Shown: positions 1-5,168 of the stretch, piece by piece
Layout: every line of letters begins with the position of its first letter
How positions within the stretch are numbered: position 1 is the stretch's first letter
NCBI GenBank assembly: GCA_015521265.1
Contig: WAON01000278.1
Span: forward strand, 1 to 5,168
Source of the DNA: Desulfurococcales archaeon
Lineage (GTDB): Archaea; Thermoproteota; Thermoprotei_A; Sulfolobales; Desulfurococcaceae
Direction of reading: 5' to 3'
DNA length: 5,168 nucleotides
Program-made: the position numbers and the translations under genes
Notes under the pieces: generated by a model
Told to the model about the DNA's origin: nothing
Databases searched by the model: none
What the model saw: only the letters and a program-made list of their open reading frames with translations

Positions 1-63
1 CTCCGGGACAAGCGGATATACGGGTGGTTTTTCATAGAATGGATTTTTATTCTTGGTGTTTAA
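1..63 (+). CDS. Possible C-terminal end of a gene entering from the left edge
   Basis: Reading from base 1, the frame is open for 20 codons and stops at TAA (61-63). The residues are charged first (LRDKR) and then aromatic and hydrophobic (IYGWFFIEWIFILGV), which could be a C-terminal membrane segment or a buried strand. If real, it ends two bases from the stop of the opposing desulfurase gene. The convergent pair near 2421-2428 is similarly tight. Twenty open codons can easily occur by chance. The only competitor here is a - strand ATG at 35 that reads to the edge without a visible ribosome site. No family is recognised. Confidence 0.25.
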   Translation, partial: LRDKRIYGWFFIEWIFILGV

Positions 64-65
64 TT

Positions 66-1292
66 CTACTGTATTTCCAGCTTATTTAGTGCTTTATCGA
101 GTTTTTCTATATCTTCTATACAATTGTATATGTAGAAGCTTATCCTTATACCTCCTCTCGGCTTTTTTATGTAATGATATAGAGTGTTTGCACAGTGTGT
201 CCCGGTTCTTACTGCTATATTCATTGATCCAAGCTTTAAACCAATAGCATCGGGATCTGTGTTTTTTATAGTGAATGTTATTATTCCCCTGTGTTCTCGT
301 GGATCATTTGATCCTATTATTTCTACTCTTTTACGCCTACTTAACGCTTCCATCGCTTCTTTTACTAGTTTTTCCTCATGCTTTGCAACTTTTTCCATAC
401 CGATATCTTCTAGGTATTCTATTGCTGTCTTCAAACCAACTGCTTCAATTATCGGAGGTGTCCCGGGCTCGAACTTGTAGGGTGGTTCATCCCAGTATGG
501 TTTGATTTCATTGTTTACTGGTTTTACGTCTTTTACCGTTCCACCTCCTCCTAGGGCTGGTTCTAGTTTGTCTATGAGTCTATTATTGATCCATAATACT
601 CCAAGGCCCGTGGGCCCAAGCATTTTATGACTACTAAAAGCTACGAAATCTACGTCTAGTTTTGATAGATCGACTGGTATATGTGGTATGCTTTGAGCCG
701 CGTCGAGGACTATAATTGATCCGTGTTTCCTAGCATTTTCCACTATTTCTTCTAGGGGTGCTTTATAGCCTGTAACATTGGAGATATGTGTTACTGCTAT
801 TATCCTTGTTGTTTCATCTATGTATTCGTTTATCCTTTCCCAGTATGGTATTCCGTTTTGTTTTAGTGGTAGTATTCGGATTTTTGATTTTGTCCATTGG
901 GCTAGCCTTATCCATGGAAGTAGGTTTGAATTATGGGAATCACCGGTTACCAGAATAGTAGACCCCTGTGGGATATCGATATTTTGATAAATTAGTAATG
1001 CCGCTCTATGCAGCGCAGTCGTAGTCCCCTGTGGTGTGAAGACTACTTGTTTACTACTAGTTTTAAGAAACTCTGCTACTTTTTCATGTGCTTCTTCATA
1101 AAGCATAGTTGCTTTTAATGCTACTTCATAGACTCCGCGGTGAACGTTAGAATATGATGATTCCATAAATGATTTGACCGCGTTGATCACGCTGAAGGGT
1201 TTAAGCGATGAAGCAGCACTATCGAGGTATACTAGCTCCCCATTACTGAGCTCTGGGAAATCTTTTCTAATACGCTTACAGTCGAAGCCCAT
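66..1292 (-). CDS. Cysteine desulfurase, SufS/Csd type (class V aminotransferase fold, PLP-dependent)
   Basis: The enzyme removes sulfur from L-cysteine, giving alanine and an enzyme-bound persulfide for Fe-S cluster assembly or thiolation; it is expected to be cytosolic. With the start chosen here it has 408 residues, normal for SufS. Visible motifs are the N-terminal DFPEL and YLDSAASS (about 11-29), H120 in GDSHNSNLLPW, the PLP-ring aspartate in LDAAQ (D197), the Schiff-base lysine in SSHKMLGPTGLG (K223), FEPGTPP (274-280), and the persulfide cysteine in RTGTHCANTLY (C367) followed by RISFYIYN. The frame is open back to an ATG at 1385, but that start would overlap the upstream gene by 80 bases. 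The ATG at 1292 has GGTG eight bases upstream, just after the stop of the preceding gene, and gives the usual family N-terminus. It is the second gene of a two-gene operon with the TusA-like gene. The fold and both catalytic residues are clear; whether its job is Fe-S assembly or thiolation is inferred only from context. Confidence 0.93.
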   Translation of the reverse strand: MGFDCKRIRKDFPELSNGELVYLDSAASSLKPFSVINAVKSFMESSYSNVHRGVYEVALKATMLYEEAHEKVAEFLKTSSKQVVFTPQGTTTALHRAALLIYQNIDIPQGSTILVTGDSHNSNLLPWIRLAQWTKSKIRILPLKQNGIPYWERINEYIDETTRIIAVTHISNVTGYKAPLEEIVENARKHGSIIVLDAAQSIPHIPVDLSKLDVDFVAFSSHKMLGPTGLGVLWINNRLIDKLEPALGGGGTVKDVKPVNNEIKPYWDEPPYKFEPGTPPIIEAVGLKTAIEYLEDIGMEKVAKHEEKLVKEAMEALSRRKRVEIIGSNDPREHRGIITFTIKNTDPDAIGLKLGSMNIAVRTGTHCANTLYHYIKKPRGGIRISFYIYNCIEDIEKLDKALNKLEIQ

Positions 1293-1305
1293 AATTGATA
1301 CACCG

Positions 1306-1548
1306 CTAAGGCTTGTATGCTTTAATAATGTATCGTTCACCTTTCCTTTCCAATGTTCTAACGATAAGACCTGATGATTCAACAATCTCCTTTATACGCT
1401 CGAGAGGATAGAATCTTTCAAGACCCTCTATTACTAGTGTATCGCCAGTTTTCATTTCCAGTAACGCTATAGCTGCTATCCTAGCAGCTGGTTTAGTTCT
1501 ACAAGACGTGTATGGGTCTTTTAAAAGCTCTAGTTTGTATTCTTTCAT
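1306..1548 (-). CDS. Small TusA/SirA-like sulfur-carrier protein with an altered CPxP motif
   Basis: The protein has 80 residues. Its layout matches TusA/SirA proteins: a first strand (about 2-9), a cysteine-proline turn opening a helix (SCRTKPAARIAAIALLEMK, C16 and P20), the phrase TGDTLVIEG (34-42), a second helix (PLERIKEIVESSG), and two final strands (LIVRTLERKGERYIIKAY). TusA proteins carry persulfide sulfur from a cysteine desulfurase on the cysteine of CPxP. Here the cysteine is kept but the motif reads C-R-T-K-P, so the first proline is missing and the second sits one residue later. The gene is first in an operon with a cysteine desulfurase starting 13 bases after its stop, which supports a sulfur-relay role. 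The ATG at 1548 has GGTG about nine bases upstream. The family call rests on pattern and context; a divergent member that no longer carries sulfur is possible. Confidence 0.6.
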   Translation of the reverse strand: MKEYKLELLKDPYTSCRTKPAARIAAIALLEMKTGDTLVIEGLERFYPLERIKEIVESSGLIVRTLERKGERYIIKAYKP

Positions 1549-1593
1549 AATCTTCTACACCGAGTAGAAACTATCGAAGAAGCAGTACGAGCT

Positions 1594-1601
1594 ATTATAA
1601 G
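1594..1601 (-). promoter_or_regulatory. Candidate TATA box of the TusA-like/desulfurase operon
   Basis: On the - strand the sequence reads CTTATAAT, preceded by A-rich bases (AAAATAATAA) that could serve as a TFB-recognition element. A start of transcription about 26 bases downstream would fall near 1570. That leaves a leader of about 20 bases containing the GGTG ribosome site before the ATG at 1548. The box is assigned from position and composition only. Confidence 0.4.
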
Positions 1602-1705
1602 TTATTATTTTACCCGGTAATATATGGAGTGATAGGTTGTCCTAACGTGTTAAGGTAAAATTCTAAGGGGATAGTAGACTGTATATGTATTCTTAGTGAT
1701 TTATA

Positions 1706-1711
1706 GGTGAT
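1706..1711 (+). promoter_or_regulatory. Strong archaeal ribosome site that decides the regulator's start
   Basis: GGTGAT matches the archaeal anti-Shine-Dalgarno sequence. It sits 39 bases before the ATG at 1751, too far to serve it, but six bases separate it from the in-frame CTG at 1718. The nearby ATGs at 1710 and 1713 overlap or adjoin the site and are in another frame, which stops after about 40 codons. Confidence 0.5.
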
Positions 1712-1750
1712 GATGTTCTGGATAGTATTCCGGATTACGTCGTTGAAAAT

Positions 1751-2428
1751 ATGGCTAAGAGGATTGCTGGCGACATTATCTGGAGTGAGAACCCCGGGGC
1801 TAGTATTAAGAAATGGCGTATGCTCTACGGTTTAGGGCAGAAGGATGTAGCTAGGCTAATGGGTGTCTCGTATAGCGTTATTAGCGATTATGAGAGGGGT
1901 AAGAGGCTTGCGGGTAGGGGATTTATCCGTAAATTCATAAACGTGCTTTTAGACTATGACTCGCAAAACGACTGGATCACGACGCGTAGGATTGCCCGGT
2001 TATTAAACATCTATGTTGAAGGAATAATTGATATCGGGGAATTCATAGAGCCCATAAGCCTCGACGAACTAGTCGATATAGTTAAAGGCGTTCCTCTAAC
2101 TAGTATAACGGAGCATAGACCGATCAAGGGATACACTATACTCGACAGCGTTTTAACAATACAGTCAATATCTGCTAACGAGTTTGTAAGAGTTATGGGT
2201 GCTACTAGTGATCGAGTAGTAGTTTTTACAAGGATAACTAGGGGTAGATCCGTAATGGTTGCAACACGTGTATCACCGGTAAAGCCGAGCGTAATAGTCC
2301 TACACGGTATTAAAAAAGTCGACCCCCTCGCCATTAGGATCGGGATTATTGAAGGAATACCCCTCATAATCACGGGGCTACCTATTGAAGAGCTTAAGAA
2401 GGGGTTTAGGGAGAAAGCGCTTATCTAG
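1751..2428 (+). CDS. XRE-type helix-turn-helix transcriptional regulator, archaeal family with a C-terminal effector-like domain
   Basis: The first ATG gives 225 residues. The N-terminal DNA-binding domain is clear: PGASIKKWRMLYGLGQKDVA leads into helix two, and the recognition helix is in VSYSVISDYERGKR (about 39-52). A middle helical part (about 58-115) is followed by a strand-rich C-terminal domain (about 125-218) with repeated hydrophobic segments such as RVVVFTRI, SVMVATRV and PSVIVLHG. This resembles a widespread archaeal family of predicted regulators (COG1709-like, from memory). No ligand or metal-binding motif is obvious. No ribosome site precedes the ATG at 1751. The same frame is open upstream to a TGA at 1697-1699 and encodes protein-like residues LDSIPDYVVEN directly before the ATG, so the true start may be the CTG at 1718, seven bases after GGTGAT. 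The gene diverges from the sulfur operon and may regulate it or itself. Its stop overlaps the opposing small gene. Confidence 0.85.
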   Translation: MAKRIAGDIIWSENPGASIKKWRMLYGLGQKDVARLMGVSYSVISDYERGKRLAGRGFIRKFINVLLDYDSQNDWITTRRIARLLNIYVEGIIDIGEFIEPISLDELVDIVKGVPLTSITEHRPIKGYTILDSVLTIQSISANEFVRVMGATSDRVVVFTRITRGRSVMVATRVSPVKPSVIVLHGIKKVDPLAIRIGIIEGIPLIITGLPIEELKKGFREKALI

Positions 2429-2612
2429 AAAGATCATTAATAATCTTCAACAATCTAACAGCTTCACTCCTACTCTTAACCCTGACAATCAATACGTCAC
2501 CATTATCCATAACTGTATGCTCTCCCCGAATCCTAATCCTACCATATAGCTTTCTAGGAATTAATACGATATAGTACCCACTAGGATCCCGAGGGCCCGG
2601 ATCGATCTTCAT
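2421..2612 (-). CDS. Small uncharacterised protein downstream of tRNA-Val
   Basis: From the chosen start the product has 63 residues and no family I recognise. It begins MKIDPGPRDPSGYYIVLIPRKLYG, followed by alternating strand-like stretches (RIRIRGEHTV, GDVLIVRVKS) and a C-terminal helix (EAVRLLKIINDLSR), suggesting a small basic alpha/beta protein. There is no signal peptide, membrane segment or metal motif. An ATG at 2624 would add four residues but has no ribosome site. The ATG at 2612 has GGTGG six bases upstream, lying inside the extra codons, so it is preferred. The first ATG lies 23 bases after the tRNA-Val 3' end with no clear promoter of its own, so read-through from the tRNA promoter is possible. 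Its stop overlaps the last eight bases of the convergent regulator gene. It is probably real given ribosome site and protein-like composition; function unknown. Confidence 0.6.
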   Translation of the reverse strand: MKIDPGPRDPSGYYIVLIPRKLYGRIRIRGEHTVMDNGDVLIVRVKSRSEAVRLLKIINDLSR

Positions 2613-2647
2613 ATAAGCCACCATTATAGCTCGGAAGTAAGGATTAG

Positions 2648-2758
<111 letters not shown>

Positions 2759-2770
2759 AGACTGGGTTCC

Positions 2771-2785
2771 AGTATTTGAAATACT
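2771..2785. repeat. Perfect 7-base inverted repeat upstream of tRNA-Val
   Basis: AGTATTT-G-AAATACT forms a perfect palindrome around one central base, between the 3' end of the radical SAM gene and tRNA-Val. Its AT-rich centre is about 23 bases before the tRNA's first nucleotide, the distance expected for an archaeal TATA box, so it may be the tRNA promoter itself. A protein-binding site is the alternative. The stem is too AT-rich and its loop too short to be a convincing terminator. Confidence 0.45.
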
Positions 2786-2797
2786 ATTCTTCGTGGA

Positions 2798-2805
2798 GTA
2801 TTAAG
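2798..2805 (-). promoter_or_regulatory. Alternative TATA-like box for tRNA-Val
   Basis: On the - strand the sequence reads CTTAATAC, preceded by CGAAAAT, which could act as a TFB-recognition element. Transcription would begin near 2775, giving a leader of about 20 bases before the mature tRNA end, to be removed by RNase P. It competes with the palindrome at 2771-2785 as the promoter core. Confidence 0.3.
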
Positions 2806-2819
2806 ATTTTCGCATCTAT

Positions 2820-3884
2820 CTACTTAGAAGTCCTATTCGAGTTCAATATTGGTTTTCCATAAATGTTTATCTTTTCCCCACACCTCGGACATCGATTGTC
2901 CCGTGTGAGATTCCACTTGACTACTCGGTAATTCCTCCTTAGGATCAATAATTTACCGCATCGAGGACACCTAGTTGCTTCATATGCCTCGTCTCCGATA
3001 TTGCCTACATACACGTATTTTATCCCTGCTTTCCTAGCTTTCTCATAGATATCTAGTAGGAGCTTTATACTTGTAGGTGGTTCATAGTACTTATGTGCTG
3101 GGTAGTACCTGTTTATATGTAATGGTACGTCTTCTCCTAGGTACTCTAAGTGTTTGTTTATCACCCAATCAATGCATTCCTGGGAATCATTTGCTTTAGG
3201 TACTACGAGGTATACAATTTCTACATGGCCATTGTTATCCAGTATATATTTTGCATTACGGTAGACTATCAATGGATCCGCTCCGAAAAACCTCTTATAA
3301 GTCTCCGGGCAACCCTTAATATCTATACTGAAACCCGTATATCCTACTCTTAGGAATTCTTTAAGTGTAGACGTTGTCATATATCCATTCGTAACCATCG
3401 TTAAGTATAGTCCGGAACCCTTAGCCTCCTCCCCCAGATCTACTAGGTAATCCGCATGTATAGTTGGCTCGTTAAAGCTAGCGCATAATCCGTGTAGCTT
3501 CAACTTCTTAGCTATTGAGACAAGCTCTGCAGGGCTAAGCTTTATCGACAGCTCCGGTTTAGGCTTCGAGAAACTCAGAAAATAGTTTTGACACCATGGA
3601 CAGCGGAAGTTACAACCCCATCCGGAGAAGGTTAAAGCTACACTGTTTGGATAATAATGGAATAACGGCTTGATCTCTATAGGTCTAGGTTCTAACGCAC
3701 TGAGTAAACCGTATGAGATATCATATAGTCTCCCATCAATATTTATGTGGTTATAGCAGAATCCGTGGATACTTTTTGGAAGAACGCATTTCCTCTCACA
3801 GATCAAGCATCGAATAATACCCTTGGTAGGATCAACTACTTCATAAAACCTACTAACCCTAAACCATGGAGCTGTACTAGCCAT
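2820..3884 (-). CDS. AmmeMemoRadiSam-type radical SAM enzyme (pyruvate formate-lyase activating enzyme-like)
   Basis: The 354-residue protein is full length for the family. An N-terminal cysteine cluster (C26, C29, C33, C43; CLICERKC and GFC) is followed by the radical SAM signature GCNFRCPWCQN, whose C91, C95 and C98 bind the [4Fe-4S] cluster that cleaves S-adenosylmethionine. Barrel motifs follow: SFNEPTIHADY (136-146), MVTNGYM (163-169), GFSIDIKG (184-191) and LHINRYYP (255-262). A C-terminal zinc ribbon has two CPRCG knuckles (C306/C309 and C332/C335). This order (extra N-terminal cysteines, radical SAM core, terminal zinc ribbon) is typical of the radical SAM member of the AMMECR1-MEMO-radical SAM set, whose substrate I do not regard as established. 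Neither partner is in this window. The ATG at 3884 has GTGAT six bases upstream. TATA-like stretches lie at 3911-3917 and 3924-3931. Family assignment is firm, biochemical role open. Confidence 0.9.
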   Translation of the reverse strand: MASTAPWFRVSRFYEVVDPTKGIIRCLICERKCVLPKSIHGFCYNHINIDGRLYDISYGLLSALEPRPIEIKPLFHYYPNSVALTFSGWGCNFRCPWCQNYFLSFSKPKPELSIKLSPAELVSIAKKLKLHGLCASFNEPTIHADYLVDLGEEAKGSGLYLTMVTNGYMTTSTLKEFLRVGYTGFSIDIKGCPETYKRFFGADPLIVYRNAKYILDNNGHVEIVYLVVPKANDSQECIDWVINKHLEYLGEDVPLHINRYYPAHKYYEPPTSIKLLLDIYEKARKAGIKYVYVGNIGDEAYEATRCPRCGKLLILRRNYRVVKWNLTRDNRCPRCGEKINIYGKPILNSNRTSK

Positions 3885-4004
3885 GTATCCATCACATGCA
3901 TAATGGATAGATTATAGAGATGGTAAATTTTACGGGTACTACACTAAGTGATTAACCATGAATAGATGCTAGAAACGTAGTGGGACGAAAACTGTTTGGG
4001 TGTA
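3885..4004 (-). promoter_or_regulatory. Intergenic region with the radical SAM gene promoter
   Basis: This 120-base gap follows the L10e stop. On the - strand AAAATTTACC (about 3922-3931) and CTATAAT (3911-3917) are TATA-like. The former would give a short leader carrying the GTGAT ribosome site; the latter would give a nearly leaderless transcript. No strong T-tract terminator for L10e is visible, so some read-through from L10e is possible. Confidence 0.35.
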
Positions 4005-4529
4005 TTAGACTGGTTTTAAACCGGGCTTTAACGGTTTGAACACTATTCTTGCTGGTAGTGGAAGTTTAGATGCGGCTCTCCTCAATGCTTCTTTCGCATG
4101 CTGAATATGCTCCTTTCTAACTCTAACCTCCATTACTACAGTACCCTGGTAAACCCTTGCAGCAGTTCCCACCGGTTTTCCGAAAGCCTGCCTCATACCA
4201 TCCTGGAGCCTATCAGCACCTGCGAAAGCCATCATTTTATTCTCCCTTAAAACATGGTGGGGGTATACTCTTACTTTTAAGAAGTAGTTATCTTCGCCGA
4301 CATTTACCGATAAGTACTTGTTAGCCATTACACGTGCAGCTTCCAACGCATTATGCCTTATCTGGCCAGCCTCGATCATTACTAGTTCTACACGGTAATC
4401 ATAGTCTCCATGTATGTTTCCCATCTCAAACTTAACTATTTTAGGCTGCGGGATACCTGGTATGTACTCCTTCCTAGTATATGGTGGTCCACTGAAATGC
4501 GTATAGCACCTTGCTGGTCTAAGCGGCAT
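4005..4529 (-). CDS. rpl10e: Large-subunit ribosomal protein L10e (uL16, archaeal/eukaryotic type)
   Basis: This core protein of the 50S subunit sits near the central protuberance and the A-site tRNA elbow. The 174-residue product starts with the family's typical MPLRPARCY and HFSGPPYTRKEYIPGIPQPKI segment. It contains KVRVYPHHVLRENKMM (85-100) and the L10e hallmark AGADRLQDGMRQAFGKP (103-119), then GTAARV (121-126) and the basic C-terminus KPLKPGLKPV. The frame extends four codons to a GTG at 4541. That GTG is part of the GAGGTG ribosome site nine bases before the ATG at 4529, so the ATG is taken as the start; it also matches the usual N-terminus. It lies about 100 bases downstream of the methyltransferase gene on the same strand. 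The family is beyond doubt. Confidence 0.97.
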   Translation of the reverse strand: MPLRPARCYTHFSGPPYTRKEYIPGIPQPKIVKFEMGNIHGDYDYRVELVMIEAGQIRHNALEAARVMANKYLSVNVGEDNYFLKVRVYPHHVLRENKMMAFAGADRLQDGMRQAFGKPVGTAARVYQGTVVMEVRVRKEHIQHAKEALRRAASKLPLPARIVFKPLKPGLKPV

Positions 4530-4537
4530 TTCCCAAT

Positions 4538-4543
4538 ACACCT
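4538..4543 (-). promoter_or_regulatory. Ribosome site of L10e that mimics a GTG start
   Basis: On the - strand GAGGTG, complementary to the archaeal 16S rRNA 3' end, precedes ATG 4529 by nine bases. Its GTG is in frame with the gene, so automatic gene finders may extend L10e by four residues (M-Y-W-E). Confidence 0.6.
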
Positions 4544-4596
4544 CTATAAAACACGCATACCTAAACTGTGCCTCGGTTAATTGGATTTAGTAATTG

Positions 4597-4604
4597 TATT
4601 TTAA
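4597..4604 (-). promoter_or_regulatory. Candidate TATA box for L10e
   Basis: On the - strand the sequence around TTTAAAATAC lies in the gap between the methyltransferase stop and L10e. A start near 4576 would give a leader of about 47 bases. A second AT-rich stretch, TTTTATAG at 4543-4550, is too close to the ATG to be the promoter. Confidence 0.35.
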
Positions 4605-4628
4605 ACCTTATTCCCTCCCAGCTAGAAG

Positions 4629-5168
4629 CTAGTCTTTCGTGAAAACTATGATCTTAGGGTATAGTCCCCCATGCTTAACAGTCCTCGACTCAGCGATCCT
4701 GAACCCTATTTTCTCAGCTACACGGCAAGCGAAGGAGTACTCGGTAGTGATCATAGTTAATCTACCATTACTTGAAAGGGCTTGATAAGCTGATACAAGG
4801 AAATCCCTGTACAGTTTACGGATCGTGTATGGATCTCCATACCTTATACCATAGGGGGGATTTAATACTATATGGTTGAAGCTAGTCCTCAACTCGTGCA
4901 GCCTCCTAGCATCCCATACGCCAAACTTTATCCTATTGATAGCCCCGGCGGCGATAGCGTTATATCTAGCACCACGGATATGTTCGGGGTCTTTATCGTA
5001 ACAGTAGATCTTTGCTTCTTCATGGATGAGGGCTGCTTCGATAGGTATAGTGCCCCCGCCACACATGGGATCGATAATAACGTCTTTATCCCTAGTACCC
5101 GACAACCATAGCATTGCGTAGGCTAATGTGGGTTTTAAAGCAGCCGGGTGATCATATACTCTATACCC
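4629..5168 (-). CDS. RNA guanine-N2 methyltransferase, Trm14-like (C-terminal part; 5' end outside window)
   Basis: The frame stays open to the right edge, giving 179 C-terminal residues of a class I S-adenosylmethionine-dependent methyltransferase. An internal ATG at 5114 is not the start: the 18 codons before it encode GYRVYDHPAALKPTLAYA, a conserved part of this family. Motif I is DPMCGGGTIPIEAA (fragment residues 33-46). The cofactor-binding acidic motif is YDKDPEHIRGARYN (57-70), a following aspartate lies in VWDARRL (D86), and the catalytic motif is NPPYG (103-107), which places a target amino group. The combination of DPMCG-GTI-IEAA and NPPYG is typical of THUMP-domain N2-guanine methyltransferases such as Trm14 (tRNA m2G at position 6). 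The related Trm11/TrmG10 enzymes more often have DPFCGTGG. The THUMP domain would lie in the missing N-terminal half. L10e follows on the same strand after about 100 bases. Family is secure; the exact target base is inferred. Confidence 0.85.
   Translation of the reverse strand, partial: GYRVYDHPAALKPTLAYAMLWLSGTRDKDVIIDPMCGGGTIPIEAALIHEEAKIYCYDKDPEHIRGARYNAIAAGAINRIKFGVWDARRLHELRTSFNHIVLNPPYGIRYGDPYTIRKLYRDFLVSAYQALSSNGRLTMITTEYSFACRVAEKIGFRIAESRTVKHGGLYPKIIVFTKD

Larger units (their letters stand above)
1549..1750. promoter_or_regulatory. Divergent intergenic region between the sulfur operon and the HTH regulator
   Basis: This roughly 200-base stretch holds the promoter of the - strand operon and possible + strand TATA-like boxes at 1616-1625 (GTAATATATG type) and 1680-1687 (TGTATATG). 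An imperfect dyad, CCTAAC-gt-GTTAAGG, lies at 1641-1655 between the two promoters and could be an operator, possibly for the adjacent helix-turn-helix protein; that link is speculative. Archaeal-type ribosome site GGTGAT lies at 1706-1711. The last 50 or so bases are probably coding in the regulator's frame, as described for that gene. No RNA gene is apparent. Confidence 0.4.

Noticed and set aside
1152..1196. TGATGA ... CTGA on the + strand resembling a C/D box sRNA
   Set aside because: It lies antisense inside the desulfurase coding region and lacks convincing C' and D' boxes.
1293..1385. Upstream extension of the desulfurase to ATG 1385 (31 more residues)
   Set aside because: It overlaps the TusA-like gene by 80 bases, has no family-like sequence, and ATG 1292 has a good GGTG site.
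1707..1713. GTGATGA resembling a C box upstream of the regulator
   Set aside because: No D box (CTGA) follows within a plausible distance; the sequence is better explained as a ribosome site.
2011..2373. 120-residue - strand open frame inside the regulator gene
   Set aside because: It is antisense to a clear HTH gene, has low-complexity composition (I, T, S, L) and no recognisable motif.
3150..3353. 67-residue + strand frame opposite the radical SAM gene
   Set aside because: It is antisense to a well-supported enzyme and has no ribosome site or recognisable motif.
4872..5111. 79-residue + strand frame opposite the methyltransferase
   Set aside because: It is a shadow of the strongly conserved methyltransferase frame on the other strand.

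Overview
The window looks like a compact hyperthermophilic crenarchaeal chromosome segment, most likely Desulfurococcales or a relative. This rests on an archaeal-type uL16/L10e ribosomal protein, Shine-Dalgarno signals of the GGTG/GAGGTG type, AT-rich TATA-like boxes, a tRNA with an archaeal bulge-helix-bulge intron, and an AmmeMemoRadiSam-type radical SAM enzyme. The order-level placement is an inference. No phage, IS element, CRISPR array or plasmid gene is visible.

Layout, left to right. Bases 1-63 may hold the last 20 codons of a + strand gene that enters from outside the window. A two-gene sulfur-transfer operon follows on the - strand: a small TusA/SirA-like protein (1548-1306), then a SufS-type cysteine desulfurase (1292-66) 13 bases downstream with its own GGTG ribosome site. 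A divergent promoter region (about 1549-1750) separates this operon from a + strand XRE-type helix-turn-helix regulator (1751-2428). That regulator's coding signal appears to extend upstream of its first ATG. It ends tail-to-tail, with an 8-base overlap, against a small unidentified - strand protein (2612-2421). The small gene lies just downstream of an intron-containing tRNA-Val(UAC) gene on the same strand (2755-2648).

Further right, all on the - strand, are a radical SAM enzyme of the AmmeMemoRadiSam family (3884-2820), ribosomal protein L10e (4529-4005), and the C-terminal 179 residues of a Trm14-like RNA N2-guanine methyltransferase (4629 to the right edge, 5' end outside the window).

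How the genes work together: the desulfurase would take sulfur from cysteine as an enzyme persulfide, and the TusA-like protein is a natural acceptor or carrier for it, so the pair probably feeds tRNA thiolation or Fe-S assembly. The right part is translation-related (tRNA methyltransferase, large-subunit protein, tRNA-Val). The radical SAM gene has no recognisable AMMECR1 or MEMO partner in the window. I do not see a convincing new multi-gene system. The most interesting items are the start region of the regulator, the altered active-site motif of the TusA-like protein beside its desulfurase, and the tRNA intron.
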